In this document: positions 47,268-55,853 of the stretch, in pieces
How positions within the stretch are numbered: position 1 is the first letter of the stretch
Layout of the letters: every line of letters begins with the position of its first letter
NCBI RefSeq assembly: GCF_002205165.1
Contig: NZ_NIVS01000014.1
Coordinates: forward strand, 33,606-97,605
Length of the DNA: 64,000 bases
Source: Stenotrophomonas maltophilia
Lineage (GTDB): Bacteria > Pseudomonadota > Gammaproteobacteria > Xanthomonadales > Xanthomonadaceae
Direction: 5' to 3'
Notes under the pieces: generated by a model
Seen by the model: the letters and a program-made list of their open reading frames with translations, nothing else
Told to the model about the DNA's origin: nothing
Databases searched by the model: none
Program-made: the position numbers and the translations under genes

Positions 47268-48929
47268 ATGCTTAGACATCTATCGATCAAGGATTTCGCG
47301 GTCGTCCGCGCCACCGAGCTGGAATTCGGCGCCGGCATGACCGTGGTCTCAGGTGAAACCGGCGCGGGCAAGTCGCTGATGGTGGACGCGCTGGGCTTTC
47401 TGTCCGGGCTGCGCGCCGACAGCGGCGTGGTCCGCCACGGGGCCGCGCGCGCCGAGCTCTCGGCCGAATTCGCGCCGCTGGCCGACGCCCCGGCGCGCCA
47501 GTGGCTGCGCGACAACGAACTGGACGACGAAGAACAGTGCCAGCTGCGACGGGTGATCCGCGCCGATGGGGGTTCGCGCGCCTTCATCAATGGCCGCCCG
47601 GTGACGCTGACCCAGCTCACCGAGCTGGCCGGCATGCTGGTGGAGATCCACGGCCAGCACGAACAGCAGGCCCTGCTCTCGCGCCCTTCGCAGCTCTCGC
47701 TGCTGGACGCCTTCGCCCGCAACGACGGCGAGCGGGCCCAGGTCCGCCAGACCGCGGCGCGCTGGCAGACGCTGGTGGACGAAGCCGAGGCACTGTCGCG
47801 CCAGGGCGATGTCAGCGATCGGATCGGCTATCTGGAGCATCAGCTCAGCGAGCTCAAACGTGAGGATCTGGACCCGGCCTCGATTGCCACCCTGGGCAGC
47901 AGCCACCGGCGCCAGGCCCATGCCAGCGCGCTGATCGGCGCCTGCGACGTGGCGGTCAGCCGCCTCAATGGGGATGACGAGGTCTCGGTGCTGCAGCTGC
48001 TGCAGCAGACCCGCCACGACCTGGCCCGCGTGGCCGAACACGACAGCCGGCTCGGCGAGGTCGACGCCCTGCTCGACAGCGCCGCGATCCAGTTGGACGA
48101 AGCGCTGTCCCTGCTCGACCGCGTACATGATGACCTGGACGCCGACCCGGAGCAGTTCGAGGATATCGAGCGCCGCCTGGGCCGCCTGCACGACCTCGCC
48201 CGCAAGCACCGCGTGCCGATGGAAGCGCTGGGCGAACACCGCGACGCCATGGAAGCCGAAGTCGAGCAGCTGCGCGGCGCCGACGAGCGCCTGCAGGCGT
48301 TGGCCGGCGAGATCGACCGTGCCGCCGGCCAGTGGAAGACCGTGGCCGAGGTACTCAGCGCCAGCCGCCGCAAGGCCGCCAAGGCCCTGTCGGACACCAC
48401 CACCACCCTGATCGGCGAGCTGGGCATGGGCGGCGGGCAGTTCCTGATCGATATCGAGCCGCAGCCCGTGGTCAAGCCGGACCCGAATGGCGCCGAGCGG
48501 GTCGAGTTCCTCGTTGCCGCCAACGCCGGCCAGCCGCCACGCGCCCTGCGCAAGGTCGCCTCGGGCGGTGAACTGTCCCGTATCTCGCTGGCGATCGAAG
48601 TCGCCGCGCTGGGCCTGGATGCGGTACCGACCATGGTCTTCGACGAAGTCGATTCGGGCATCGGTGGCGCCGTGGCCGACATCGTCGGGCAGAAGCTGCG
48701 CGCTCTGGGCGAGAAGCGTCAGGTCCTGTGCGTCACCCATCTGCCCCAGGTCGCCTCCAAGGGCCATGCCCACTACCGGGTCAGCAAGGCCCCGGTGGAC
48801 GGCATGACCCAGAGCGCGGTCGAGAAGCTGGACACCAAGGCCCGCGAAGAAGAACTGGCCCGCATGTTGGGCGGGGTGGAAGTCAGCAAGGAGGCCAGGG
48901 CCGCGGCGCGCAAGCTGCTGCAGGTCTGA
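47268..48929 (+). CDS. recN: DNA repair protein RecN
   Basis: SMC-like ATPase of 553 aa acting in double-strand-break repair. Walker A SGETGAGKSLMVDAL (about residues 28-42), a central coiled coil (about 150-370), signature SGGELSRISLAIE and Walker B MVFDEVDSGIGG, with the C-terminal THLPQVASKGHAHYRV. Divergent from hrcA. I saw no clear LexA box in the 125-bp gap. Confidence 0.97.
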   Translation: MLRHLSIKDFAVVRATELEFGAGMTVVSGETGAGKSLMVDALGFLSGLRADSGVVRHGAARAELSAEFAPLADAPARQWLRDNELDDEEQCQLRRVIRADGGSRAFINGRPVTLTQLTELAGMLVEIHGQHEQQALLSRPSQLSLLDAFARNDGERAQVRQTAARWQTLVDEAEALSRQGDVSDRIGYLEHQLSELKREDLDPASIATLGSSHRRQAHASALIGACDVAVSRLNGDDEVSVLQLLQQTRHDLARVAEHDSRLGEVDALLDSAAIQLDEALSLLDRVHDDLDADPEQFEDIERRLGRLHDLARKHRVPMEALGEHRDAMEAEVEQLRGADERLQALAGEIDRAAGQWKTVAEVLSASRRKAAKALSDTTTTLIGELGMGGGQFLIDIEPQPVVKPDPNGAERVEFLVAANAGQPPRALRKVASGGELSRISLAIEVAALGLDAVPTMVFDEVDSGIGGAVADIVGQKLRALGEKRQVLCVTHLPQVASKGHAHYRVSKAPVDGMTQSAVEKLDTKAREEELARMLGGVEVSKEARAAARKLLQV

Positions 48930-49017
48930 GGCGCGCAAGGCCCGCGGCAGTGTCGGCGGCAGTGCCGACGGTAATGCCGGCGGCTGGCCGCCGCCTCAGG
49001 ATGCCGGCCAGCCGTCT

Positions 49018-49935
49018 TCACCCCAGCGGCCTGGCCAGATCCACACGCTCGACCAGAAAATCGAGCAGCGCGCGCACCCGTAGCGGCAGGTAGCCCCCCT
49101 GCCCCTGGAACACCGCGTGCACCTCTTCCAGATCGCCGGGATTGGCCGATTCCAGCACCGGCAGCAGGCGCCCGGCCGCCACATCGGCCTGTACCTGGAA
49201 CGCTGCCAGCCGCGCCATGCCCACGCCGCCGAGCACCAGCCGGCGCAGCGCCTCGCCGTCGCTGGCGCGCGCGCTGCCCTGGGTGGGCACGACCCGCCGT
49301 TCGCCATCGACCAGCAGCGGCCAGCCGGTCTGCGTGCGGGGATGCCCGATATCGAGGCGGTTATGCGCCAGCAGCGCGCCGGCGTCCTGCGGCAGGCCAT
49401 GCCGGTCGGCGTAGCTCGGCGCTGCCACGATCATCATCCGGGTCGCACCCAGCCGCCTGGCGATCAGACTGGAACTCTTCAGCGGCCCGGCCCGCACCGC
49501 CACATCGGTGCGCTGCTCGAGCAGATCGATCACCTCGTCGGTCAGCACCAGATCCACCCCGACCTGCGGGTGCAGGGTGAGAAAGTCCGGCAGCAGCGGC
49601 AGCAGGAAGTGCTGACCAAACGGCACATTGGCGTTCACCCGCAGGCGCCCACGCGGCTCGGCATGGGCACTGGCGCAGCGTTCGGCCTCATCCAGATCGG
49701 CCAGCACGCGCAGTCCACGCTCATAGAAGGCGCAGCCCTCCTGGGTCAGCTGCAGCTGGCGGGTGGAGCGTTGCAACAGCCGCGTGCCCAGCCGCTGCTC
49801 CAGCCGCGAGACCAGCTTGCTGACCGCCGAGGGACTCAGGTCCAGCGAGCGCGCGGCTGCCGAGAAGCCGCCGGTTTCGATGACCCGGACGAACACTTCC
49901 AGTTCGCCGGAACGGTTGATGTCAGTGCCTGCCAT
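49018..49935 (-). CDS. LysR-family transcriptional regulator
   Basis: A 305-aa regulator with N-terminal HTH (LEVFVRVIETGGFSAAARSL ... SPSAVSKLVSRLEQRLGTRL) and the substrate-binding domain typical of the DsdC/CrgA-type subgroup. ATG 49935 is preferred; a GTG/ATG-like start at 49953 would add six residues. Divergent from the SGNH hydrolase, which it may control. Confidence 0.9.
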   Translation of the reverse strand: MAGTDINRSGELEVFVRVIETGGFSAAARSLDLSPSAVSKLVSRLEQRLGTRLLQRSTRQLQLTQEGCAFYERGLRVLADLDEAERCASAHAEPRGRLRVNANVPFGQHFLLPLLPDFLTLHPQVGVDLVLTDEVIDLLEQRTDVAVRAGPLKSSSLIARRLGATRMMIVAAPSYADRHGLPQDAGALLAHNRLDIGHPRTQTGWPLLVDGERRVVPTQGSARASDGEALRRLVLGGVGMARLAAFQVQADVAAGRLLPVLESANPGDLEEVHAVFQGQGGYLPLRVRALLDFLVERVDLARPLG

Positions 49936-49947
49936 GAGATGAATCCA

Positions 49948-49986
49948 GTTCACAGATGATTGTCCACAGGCAGTCTAGTTCACAGG
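49948..49986. promoter_or_regulatory. Repeated AGTTCACAG boxes in the LysR/hydrolase gap
   Basis: AGTTCACAG occurs at 49948-49956 and again at 49978-49986, exactly 30 bp apart (about three helical turns), with a related TGTCCACAG at 49961-49969. They lie between the divergent LysR and hydrolase starts, where operator pairs are expected. Function inferred. Confidence 0.4.
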
Positions 49987-50031
49987 TGCAGCGAAGATCA
50001 CCATGGCGCTCCCTGTCCCATGGATCGCCCG

Positions 50032-51273
50032 ATGAATGCCATCGCCCGCCTCACCGCCACCGCCCTGCTGGCCACTGCCGGCACCGCGATTGCCGCCCCT
50101 GCGCCGACCTGGGTGGCCAGCTGGCAGGCCAGCCCGCAGCCGGTCTGGGGCGCAGATTTCCTGTTCCCCACGCTGATCCCGGCATACCTGGAAGCTCAGA
50201 CCTTCCGCCAGACCGCGCGTCTCAGCCTCGGTGGCCGCCAGCTGCGCGTGCGCCTGAGCAATGCCTATGGCGATCAGCCGTTGAGGATCAGCGCGGCAAG
50301 CGTGGCCGCCGGGGCGGGCCAGCAGCCGCTGGCGCTGTCCTTCGAGGGACGCGCGGAGACCGTGATCGCCCCCGGCACCGAACGCCTGAGCGACCCGCTG
50401 GCGCTGCCCACCGCCGATCTGCAGGCCGTGCAGGTGAGTGTCTACCTGTCAGAGCGCACGCCGCTGCGCACCTTCCACTGGGAAGGCCGGCAGACCGCCT
50501 CATTCGCCGACGGTGACCAGACCCTCGCCCCGGCCCTGACCGCCACGTCCACCACGACCGCCCGCCTGTTCGTCTCGGGCATCGACGTGCAGGCGCCTGC
50601 CGGCGCGCGCAGCGTGGTGGTGATCGGCGATTCGATCACCGATGGCGCCACCGCCAGCCTTGACCGCGACCAGCGCTGGACCGATCACCTCGCCGCGCGC
50701 CTGGCGCCGCAGGGCGTGGCCGTCGTCAACGCGGGGATTTCCGGCGGGCGCCTGCTCCGCGATGGCATGGGAGAGGCCGGGCTGTCCCGGTTCCAGCGCG
50801 ATGTGCTCGATCAACCCGGCGTGGCCAGCGTCATCGTGCTGCTGGGGACCAACGACATCGGCTGGCCCGGCACTGCCTTCGCGCGCACCGAGGCGGCACC
50901 GACGCTGGCCGAGCTGCAGGCGGGCTATCGCGCCCTGGTGGATCGCGCCCATGCCCGCGGCGTGCGCATCGTGGGTGCCACCCTGCCCCCGTTTGCGGGC
51001 GCCCTGCCCGGCACGCCGCTGGACGACTACTACCAGCCCGATAAAGACGCGCTGCGGCGCCAGCTCAATGCCTGGCTGCGGCAGGACCGCCCGTTCGATG
51101 CGGTGATCGATTTCGATGCCGCGCTGCGCGACCCGGCCGATCCAGCGCGGATGGCGGCGGCATTCGATTCGGGCGACCACCTGCACCCCGGCGATGCGGG
51201 CAACCGCGCCATGGCCGACGCGGTGGATCTGCAGACACTGCTACTCGGCCAGGTGCCGGTCACGACACCCTGA
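50032..51273 (+). CDS. Secreted SGNH/GDSL-family hydrolase
   Basis: 413-aa exported esterase/acetylhydrolase. A signal peptide ends near residue 20 (LLATAGTAIAA). An N-terminal beta domain (about 25-185) precedes the SGNH catalytic domain with VVIGDSITDG (block I Ser), GGR in block II, GTNDIG (block III) and DHLHPGDAGN (block V Asp/His). Similar proteins act on plant polysaccharides or acyl esters; the substrate here is unknown. An in-frame ATG at 50020 is an alternative start. Confidence 0.92.
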   Translation: MNAIARLTATALLATAGTAIAAPAPTWVASWQASPQPVWGADFLFPTLIPAYLEAQTFRQTARLSLGGRQLRVRLSNAYGDQPLRISAASVAAGAGQQPLALSFEGRAETVIAPGTERLSDPLALPTADLQAVQVSVYLSERTPLRTFHWEGRQTASFADGDQTLAPALTATSTTTARLFVSGIDVQAPAGARSVVVIGDSITDGATASLDRDQRWTDHLAARLAPQGVAVVNAGISGGRLLRDGMGEAGLSRFQRDVLDQPGVASVIVLLGTNDIGWPGTAFARTEAAPTLAELQAGYRALVDRAHARGVRIVGATLPPFAGALPGTPLDDYYQPDKDALRRQLNAWLRQDRPFDAVIDFDAALRDPADPARMAAAFDSGDHLHPGDAGNRAMADAVDLQTLLLGQVPVTTP

Positions 51274-51278
51274 CAACG

Positions 51279-51312
51279 AAAAAACCCCCGGGCCGGGGCA
51301 CGGGGGTTTTGA
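51279..51312. terminator. Bidirectional terminator between the SGNH hydrolase and fur
   Basis: AAAACCCCCG ... CGGGGGTTTT stem with a GC-rich loop; A-run on one side and T-run on the other, so usable from both strands. Confidence 0.85.
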
Positions 51313-51361
51313 TCAGCAGCCGGACCCGTCCAGGCCGGTCATCGCAACCGGCCCACGGCCA

Positions 51362-51769
51362 TCAACGGCGCTTCTTGCGGACGTAGAGCACCAGCGAGTG
51401 CTCTTCCAGCTCGTAGCCATGGTCGGCTGCGATCTTGCGCTGCAGCTCCTCGATCTCGTGGCTTTCGAACTCGATGATCTTGCCGCTGTCCACATCGACC
51501 ATGTGGTCGTGGTGGCCACCGCGGTCCAGCTCGTAGACGGCCTGGCCGCCCTCGAAGTTGTGCTTCAGCACCAGGCCGGCGGCCTCGAACTGGGTCAGCA
51601 CGCGGTACACCGTGGCCAGGCCGATCTCGTCCCCGTGCTCCAGGAGCTGGCGGTAGATGTCCTCGGCGGTCATGTGGTGGCTGGCATTGCGCTGCTCCAG
51701 CAGTGCCAGGATCCGCATACGCGGATGGGTCACCTTGAGGCCGACTTTGCGCAGGTCGTGGGTTTCCAT
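51362..51769 (-). CDS. fur: Ferric uptake regulator Fur
   Basis: 135-aa iron-responsive repressor. N-terminal winged helix (KVGLKVTHPRMRILALLEQ ... LATVYRVLTQFEAAGLV) and C-terminal dimer domain with the metal-binding run GGHHDHMVDVDSGKIIEF. The CxxC pair found in E. coli Fur is absent (Asp and Ser in those places), as in Pseudomonas Fur. Divergent from omlA. Confidence 0.97.
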   Translation of the reverse strand: METHDLRKVGLKVTHPRMRILALLEQRNASHHMTAEDIYRQLLEHGDEIGLATVYRVLTQFEAAGLVLKHNFEGGQAVYELDRGGHHDHMVDVDSGKIIEFESHEIEELQRKIAADHGYELEEHSLVLYVRKKRR

Positions 51770-51837
51770 AGTTCTCCGTTCATTGGCGATTTAGCGCCAG
51801 CTGCCTCGGATTGGGTCGCGGCGACACGTCAGGAGTG

Positions 51838-51843
51838 TATCAT
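51838..51843 (+). promoter_or_regulatory. Possible -10 element of bamE/omlA
   Basis: TATCAT 31 bp before the bamE ATG within the 104-bp fur/bamE gap. In Xanthomonas the fur and omlA promoters are known to lie back to back. The -35 is not obvious here. Confidence 0.35.
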
Positions 51844-51873
51844 CGACTCGATTTCCCCAAACGCCATTCCCCG

Positions 51874-52266
51874 ATGCGCAATCTCCTGCTGGTCGCCGCC
51901 GTTGCCCTGTCCACCACGGGCTGCGGCATCATTTACAAGCAACCCATCTATCAGGGCAACCTGATCCGGGAGCAGGCCGTCGGTCAGCTGCAGGTGGGCC
52001 AGAGCAAGCAGCAGGTCAACGCCCTGCTTGGTACGCCCTCCATCCCGGACCCGTTCCACGCCCAGCGCTGGGATTACACCGCCAGCCAGCGCGTGAACCG
52101 GGTCGGCAAGACGGAAGTGAAGAACTTCACCGTCTATTTTGAAAACGACGCGGTCACCCGCTGGGACGGCGAGTACTTCGCCAGCGACGACGCCCAGTTG
52201 GCCCGCAGCACGCTGCGCCAGTTCGGCCGCAACCTGCCCAAGGACAAGAAGAAGCGCGGCCGCTGA
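51874..52266 (+). CDS. bamE: Outer-membrane assembly lipoprotein BamE (OmlA/SmpA)
   Basis: 130-aa lipoprotein of the BAM complex. Signal peptide with lipobox TTGC (Cys17), then the BamE fold: YQGNLI, VGQSKQQVNALLGTPSIPDPFHAQRWDY, and FTVYFENDAVTRWDGEYF. ATG 51874 is chosen because it opens the signal peptide; the longer frame has no signal. The bamE-rnfH-ratA-smpB neighbourhood is conserved in many proteobacteria. Confidence 0.95.
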   Translation: MRNLLLVAAVALSTTGCGIIYKQPIYQGNLIREQAVGQLQVGQSKQQVNALLGTPSIPDPFHAQRWDYTASQRVNRVGKTEVKNFTVYFENDAVTRWDGEYFASDDAQLARSTLRQFGRNLPKDKKKRGR

Positions 52267-52282
52267 GGCCTGCCTTCTTCAC

Positions 52283-52543
52283 TCAGCTGCCGGCGCGTGC
52301 GCGCCGGCGGCGGTTGTCTTTCGGGTCGGCCAGCAGCGGACGCAGCAGTTCGACCCGGTCGCCCTCGCGCAGCACCTGATCCGGCCTGGCCAGCAGGCCA
52401 TGCACGGCCACGGCCGGGCATTGCCCGCTGCCGTCAATGGCGGCCAGCGCGATGGCCTCGGCGATCGTGGCGCCTTCGGGCAGCGACAGCACCCGTGACG
52501 CGGCCCGGTCAGGCCAGGCCAATACCACCTCGACCGTGATCAC
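52283..52543 (-). CDS. rnfH: RnfH/RatB family small protein
   Basis: 86-aa beta-grasp (ubiquitin-like) protein (MITVEVVLAWPD ... GDRVELLRPLLADPK). GTG start at 52543, three bases after the ratA stop, so co-translated. Its role is undefined; the older toxin/antitoxin labels for ratA/ratB are not well supported. Confidence 0.9.
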   Translation of the reverse strand: MITVEVVLAWPDRAASRVLSLPEGATIAEAIALAAIDGSGQCPAVAVHGLLARPDQVLREGDRVELLRPLLADPKDNRRRRARAGS

Positions 52544-52546
52544 GGC

Positions 52547-52975
52547 TCAGTCCTGGGCGTCGGCGACGCGGACGAAATCATTCACCATGCGGTCGGCCAG
52601 CCCTTGGAAGCCCAGCGCCAGTGCCGGACCGAGCAGGCGTGAGGTCGGCTCGAACTCCAGCGTCAGCGTGACCTTGCAGGCGTCCTCGGCCAGCGCATGG
52701 AATTCCCAGCGCCCGTGCAGACGCTTGAACGGCCCGTCCTTGAGCTGCATATCGATGTTGTGCGGGCGCTGCAGCGTGTTTTCGGTCATGAACCAGGTCG
52801 AGAACGACCCAAAGCCCAGATCCAGGCGCGCGACCAGGCGGTCCGGGCCGGACTCCAGGATCTGCGAGGCCGAACACCAGCGGAAGCGGCGCGGATAGGC
52901 GTCAATATCATTGACCAGGTCGAACATGCGGGCAGCCGAATGTTCGACCAGGGCACTACGGCGGATAGTTGGCAT
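52547..52975 (-). CDS. ratA: RatA/COQ10-like START-domain protein
   Basis: 142-aa SRPBCC/START-like protein matching the ubiquinone-binding COQ10/RatA family ([27 protein letters not shown] ... [12 protein letters not shown]). In E. coli RatA was reported to block ribosome association, while its eukaryotic relatives bind coenzyme Q; either role is possible. Start ATG 52975; divergent from smpB with 57 bp between. Confidence 0.93.
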   Translation of the reverse strand: MPTIRRSALVEHSAARMFDLVNDIDAYPRRFRWCSASQILESGPDRLVARLDLGFGSFSTWFMTENTLQRPHNIDMQLKDGPFKRLHGRWEFHALAEDACKVTLTLEFEPTSRLLGPALALGFQGLADRMVNDFVRVADAQD

Positions 52976-53032
52976 GCGATACAGATGTCTGATGAATCGA
53001 CCGGGCGGGCCCGAATCGGAGACAATAGGGAA

Positions 53033-53536
53033 ATGAGCAAGAACAGCGGCAAGGATAAAGCAAAGGACGCGACGGCCAACAAAACCATCGCGCTCAACAA
53101 GCGTGCCCGTCACGAGTACCACATCGAAGATCGCTTCGAAGCCGGCCTGGCCCTGCAGGGCTGGGAGGTGAAGTCGATCCGCGCCGGGCGCGGCAACATC
53201 ATCGATGCCTACGCCTACGTGCGTGATGGCGAGATCTACCTGATCGGTGCGCAGATCACCCCGTTGATCCAGGCCTCCTCCCACATGGTGGCCAACGACC
53301 GTCGCGAGCGGAAGCTGCTTCTGCATCGCAGCGAGATCGACAAGCTGATCGGCAAGGTGCAGCGCGATGGCTACACGATCGTGCCCACCGCGATGTACTG
53401 GAGCAAGAACAAGATCAAGCTCGAGATCGCGCTGGCCAAGGGCAAGCAGACCCACGACAAGCGTGATGCCGAGAAGGACCGCGACTGGGCGCGCGAGAAG
53501 TCGCGCACCATGCGCCGGCACAACCGCGACGCGTGA
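53033..53536 (+). CDS. smpB: SsrA-binding protein SmpB
   Basis: 167-aa tmRNA partner that brings SsrA to stalled ribosomes. Core motifs are [50 protein letters not shown] and a basic C-terminal helix ([13 protein letters not shown]). ATG 53033 follows an AGGG site. Its RNA partner is at 55361-55763. Confidence 0.97.
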   Translation: MSKNSGKDKAKDATANKTIALNKRARHEYHIEDRFEAGLALQGWEVKSIRAGRGNIIDAYAYVRDGEIYLIGAQITPLIQASSHMVANDRRERKLLLHRSEIDKLIGKVQRDGYTIVPTAMYWSKNKIKLEIALAKGKQTHDKRDAEKDRDWAREKSRTMRRHNRDA

Positions 53537-53964
53537 TGACGCGCACGGTGGCCGCACCGGGGATCCAGCCGGCCAGCGCCGAGGACACCCGCGCGGTGTT
53601 CGCCGGCCTGTTGGCTTTCAACCAGGCCGCCAGTGGCGATGCGTTGGACGATCAGCCGGTCAACCGCGTCATCCAGGATGCCACCGGCCAGGTCGTAGCG
53701 GGAATCGCCGCCGATGTCTGTGGCGGCTGGCTGATGGTGCACGCACTGTGGGTGGACGATAGCCGCCGCGGCGAGGGGCTGGGCCAGGCCCTGCTGGCCG
53801 ATGCCGAACACCAGGCCCGCGCCCTCGGCGCCCACGCTGTGACACTGGATACCTTCTCCTGGCAGGCCGAGGGGTTCTACCTCAAGCAGGGCTATGAGGT
53901 ATTCGGCCGGCTGCAGGACTTTCCCATCGGCCATCAGCGGCTGTATCTGCGCAAGCGGCTGTAG
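53536..53964 (+). CDS. GNAT-family N-acetyltransferase
   Basis: 142-aa single-domain GNAT. Acetyl-CoA loop region DDSRRGEGLGQALLADAEHQA (shown in two parts around RRGEGLG) and a C-terminal FYLKQGYEVFGRL. The ATG overlaps the smpB stop (TGATG), so it is likely co-translated with smpB. A GTG at 53533 is one codon upstream. Substrate unknown. Confidence 0.88.
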   Translation: MTRTVAAPGIQPASAEDTRAVFAGLLAFNQAASGDALDDQPVNRVIQDATGQVVAGIAADVCGGWLMVHALWVDDSRRGEGLGQALLADAEHQARALGAHAVTLDTFSWQAEGFYLKQGYEVFGRLQDFPIGHQRLYLRKRL

Positions 53965-53983
53965 GGCCCTGCGCGGCGCGCGG

Positions 53984-54733
53984 TCAGCGCGCGGTACCGT
54001 CCGGATCGGCCCGGTAGGGGCGCATCTCCACCGGCGGCGGATCCACCCCGTGCTTCTGGCGGTACAACGCATTGAGATGCAGATTCAGGTGCAGCGCCTC
54101 GGCCTCGGCCAGCAGGCGCTGCTCGCTGGTCAGGCGTGCGCCCAGCATCATTTCCCGATGCAATGCCGTGGTGAGGTCGCCACGCATCTCGGCCACACGC
54201 GATACCGCATAGGCCTCGGGAATTCCATCCGCACGGGCGCCCGCCTTCCAGGACGACAGCAGGCCCAGCGCGAACAGGTCCCCTTCCGCTGCTGCGGCCA
54301 GCAGACGGCTTTCTGCCTTCGGATCGGCGCCCAGCCGCCGCGCATCGCGCATCGTCGCCGCCACCGTGTCGCCTGCCCGCGCCGCCTGGTCGAGTTCGGC
54401 ATCGGACGCCTGCTGATAGCGGGTCCACTGCGCGCCATTGGGGAAGCCGTGCTGGTCGAGCCAGCGCCACTCCTCCGGGTGCCCGGTGCCGAAAGGATCC
54501 TGGTGGGTATCCAGGCCTTCCCGCGTGCGGGGGAGATCGGGAAAGGGATGCGGCGGTCTGGCCGAGGCGCGCGGCGCCGCTTCAGCCACCGGCTTGGCCG
54601 CCCGGCCGGTCGGTTTGTACGCCTGCCCTGCCCCGCCCGGTGCCTGTGCATCCTGTGTCGACAGCCAGACGCTGGCTGCGCCGATCACCGACGCCAACAG
54701 CACCGCCACCCCAATCCACACCTGCTTCTTCAA
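53984..54733 (-). CDS. Uncharacterised single-pass membrane protein
   Basis: 249 aa if it starts at TTG 54733, which has a GAGG site 3-6 bp upstream and opens directly on KKQVWIGVAVLLAS, a TM anchor (about residues 4-22). The rest is a predicted periplasmic domain with Pro/Ala linker (residues 25-70) and helical repeats of TPR/Sel1-like character (WRWLDQHGFPNG ... RLLAAAAEGDLFALGLLSSWKAG). I do not recognise a named family. Confidence 0.7.
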   Translation of the reverse strand: MKKQVWIGVAVLLASVIGAASVWLSTQDAQAPGGAGQAYKPTGRAAKPVAEAAPRASARPPHPFPDLPRTREGLDTHQDPFGTGHPEEWRWLDQHGFPNGAQWTRYQQASDAELDQAARAGDTVAATMRDARRLGADPKAESRLLAAAAEGDLFALGLLSSWKAGARADGIPEAYAVSRVAEMRGDLTTALHREMMLGARLTSEQRLLAEAEALHLNLHLNALYRQKHGVDPPPVEMRPYRADPDGTAR

Positions 54734-54899
54734 CGCCTCGTCCTTGTCTGCGACCGCTGTTCCGGGGCCGGATTGTAGTCCGCCCGTATTCCAGGGGGCC
54801 GGCCCCACCTGACCGCCGACGCCAGCGGGACAACGATCTTTCCCCGCCAACCCCGCACAACTGTCAGAATCCCCGTATTGATATGGAAAGGATCCGCGC

Positions 54900-55253
54900 G
54901 TGACTCTCGAAATTACCCCGGCACCCGCACAGGCGGCGGACGAACTGACCACCCTGCGCGCCGACGTGGCGGCGCTGGAGTTCATCTTTGACGAACTCGC
55001 CCGCGCCATGGACCCGGCCGCGCTGCTCAAGGTGCTGACCTACCTCATCCGCAACGCCAAGCGCGCTGCCTCGGAGACCCAGAGCTACGACACTCTGGAG
55101 CACCGCCGCCTGGTCGCCCAGGTGGAATCGCTGATGACCCGGGTCGAGCCGCAGGCCAAGAAGCAGGCAATGACGGTGCGCAACGAGCACAACCGCCTGA
55201 AGAAGGAAAAGGCCCGCCACAAGGCCGACAGCCGCCGCCAGCTGCAGAAGTAA
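54900..55253 (+). CDS. Uncharacterised helical protein
   Basis: 117 aa from a GTG preceded by AAGGA. Mostly helical and charged, with a Lys-rich C-terminus (NRLKKEKARHKADSRR), so possibly a nucleic-acid or ribosome-binding small protein. Immediately upstream of the tmRNA gene. Family not recognised. Confidence 0.75.
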   Translation: MTLEITPAPAQAADELTTLRADVAALEFIFDELARAMDPAALLKVLTYLIRNAKRAASETQSYDTLEHRRLVAQVESLMTRVEPQAKKQAMTVRNEHNRLKKEKARHKADSRRQLQK

Positions 55254-55360
55254 GTCCTTGGCGGGCAAGGTGACTGTTCAGCTGGATTGGAGTAGCATCC
55301 ATTCCGTCAAGTAGACGTCCGGCGCTGTTTTCCGGATGAAGTGCGGTTCTTGAAGAAACC

Positions 55361-55763
55361 GGGGGTGCATTGGTTTCGACGGGGGTTGTGAAGTTACTTG
55401 GTGCATGCCGAGGGGGCAGCTTTCCTCGTTAATCCAGCAGCAAACTTTTAGTTGCCAACGACGACAACTACGGTTCGAACGACTTCGCAATCGCTGCCTA
55501 AAAACAGCTTTAGCGTTTAGTTCTACAGCCGCCTTAGGCGAACCCCCGAACCTACTTGTGCCCGTGCTCGTAGGTGTAGGGTCATTATCACGGAACCGGT
55601 TGTGATGGCTGCCTGTCAGTCACGACTTAACTAAAGCAGGCTGGTCCTGGGGTGCGCTTTGCACACCGTGCTGCCACAGGATGAGATTCAACGGTGAGCT
55701 AAGCATGTAGTACCGGGGATGGAGTGCCTTCGGACGGCGGTTCAATTCCGCCCACCTCCACCA
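55361..55763 (+). ncRNA. ssrA: Transfer-messenger RNA (tmRNA, SsrA)
   Basis: One-piece tmRNA of about 403 nt. The 5' end GGGGGTG pairs with the 3' CACCTCC of the tRNA-like acceptor, followed by ACCA. The T-arm loop TTCAATTC is near 55740. The reading frame for the degradation tag starts at GCC 55454 and stops at TAA 55499-55501, giving ANDDNYGSNDFAIAA. The 5' GCATTGGTTTCGACGG block is typical. Followed by a strong terminator. Confidence 0.97.
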
Positions 55764-55790
55764 TTAGACGGTCCCACAAGGACCACAGAA

Positions 55791-55830
55791 AGCCGGAACC
55801 TCCCGTCAAACAAGGGGTTCCGGCTTTTTT
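55791..55830 (+). terminator. Terminator of ssrA
   Basis: AGCCGGAACC ... GGTTCCGGCT stem followed by a run of six T (55825-55830), 28 bp after the tmRNA CCA end. Confidence 0.9.
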
Positions 55831-55853
55831 GTTGTCTGCCGCTCCACCGCTGC

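Noticed and set aside
52283..52975. ratA/rnfH as a toxin-antitoxin pair
   Set aside because: Both belong to conserved housekeeping-type families in the bamE-smpB neighbourhood; evidence for TA behaviour is weak.
55361..55830. Genomic island inserted at ssrA
   Set aside because: No integrase, no repeated ssrA 3' fragment within the window.
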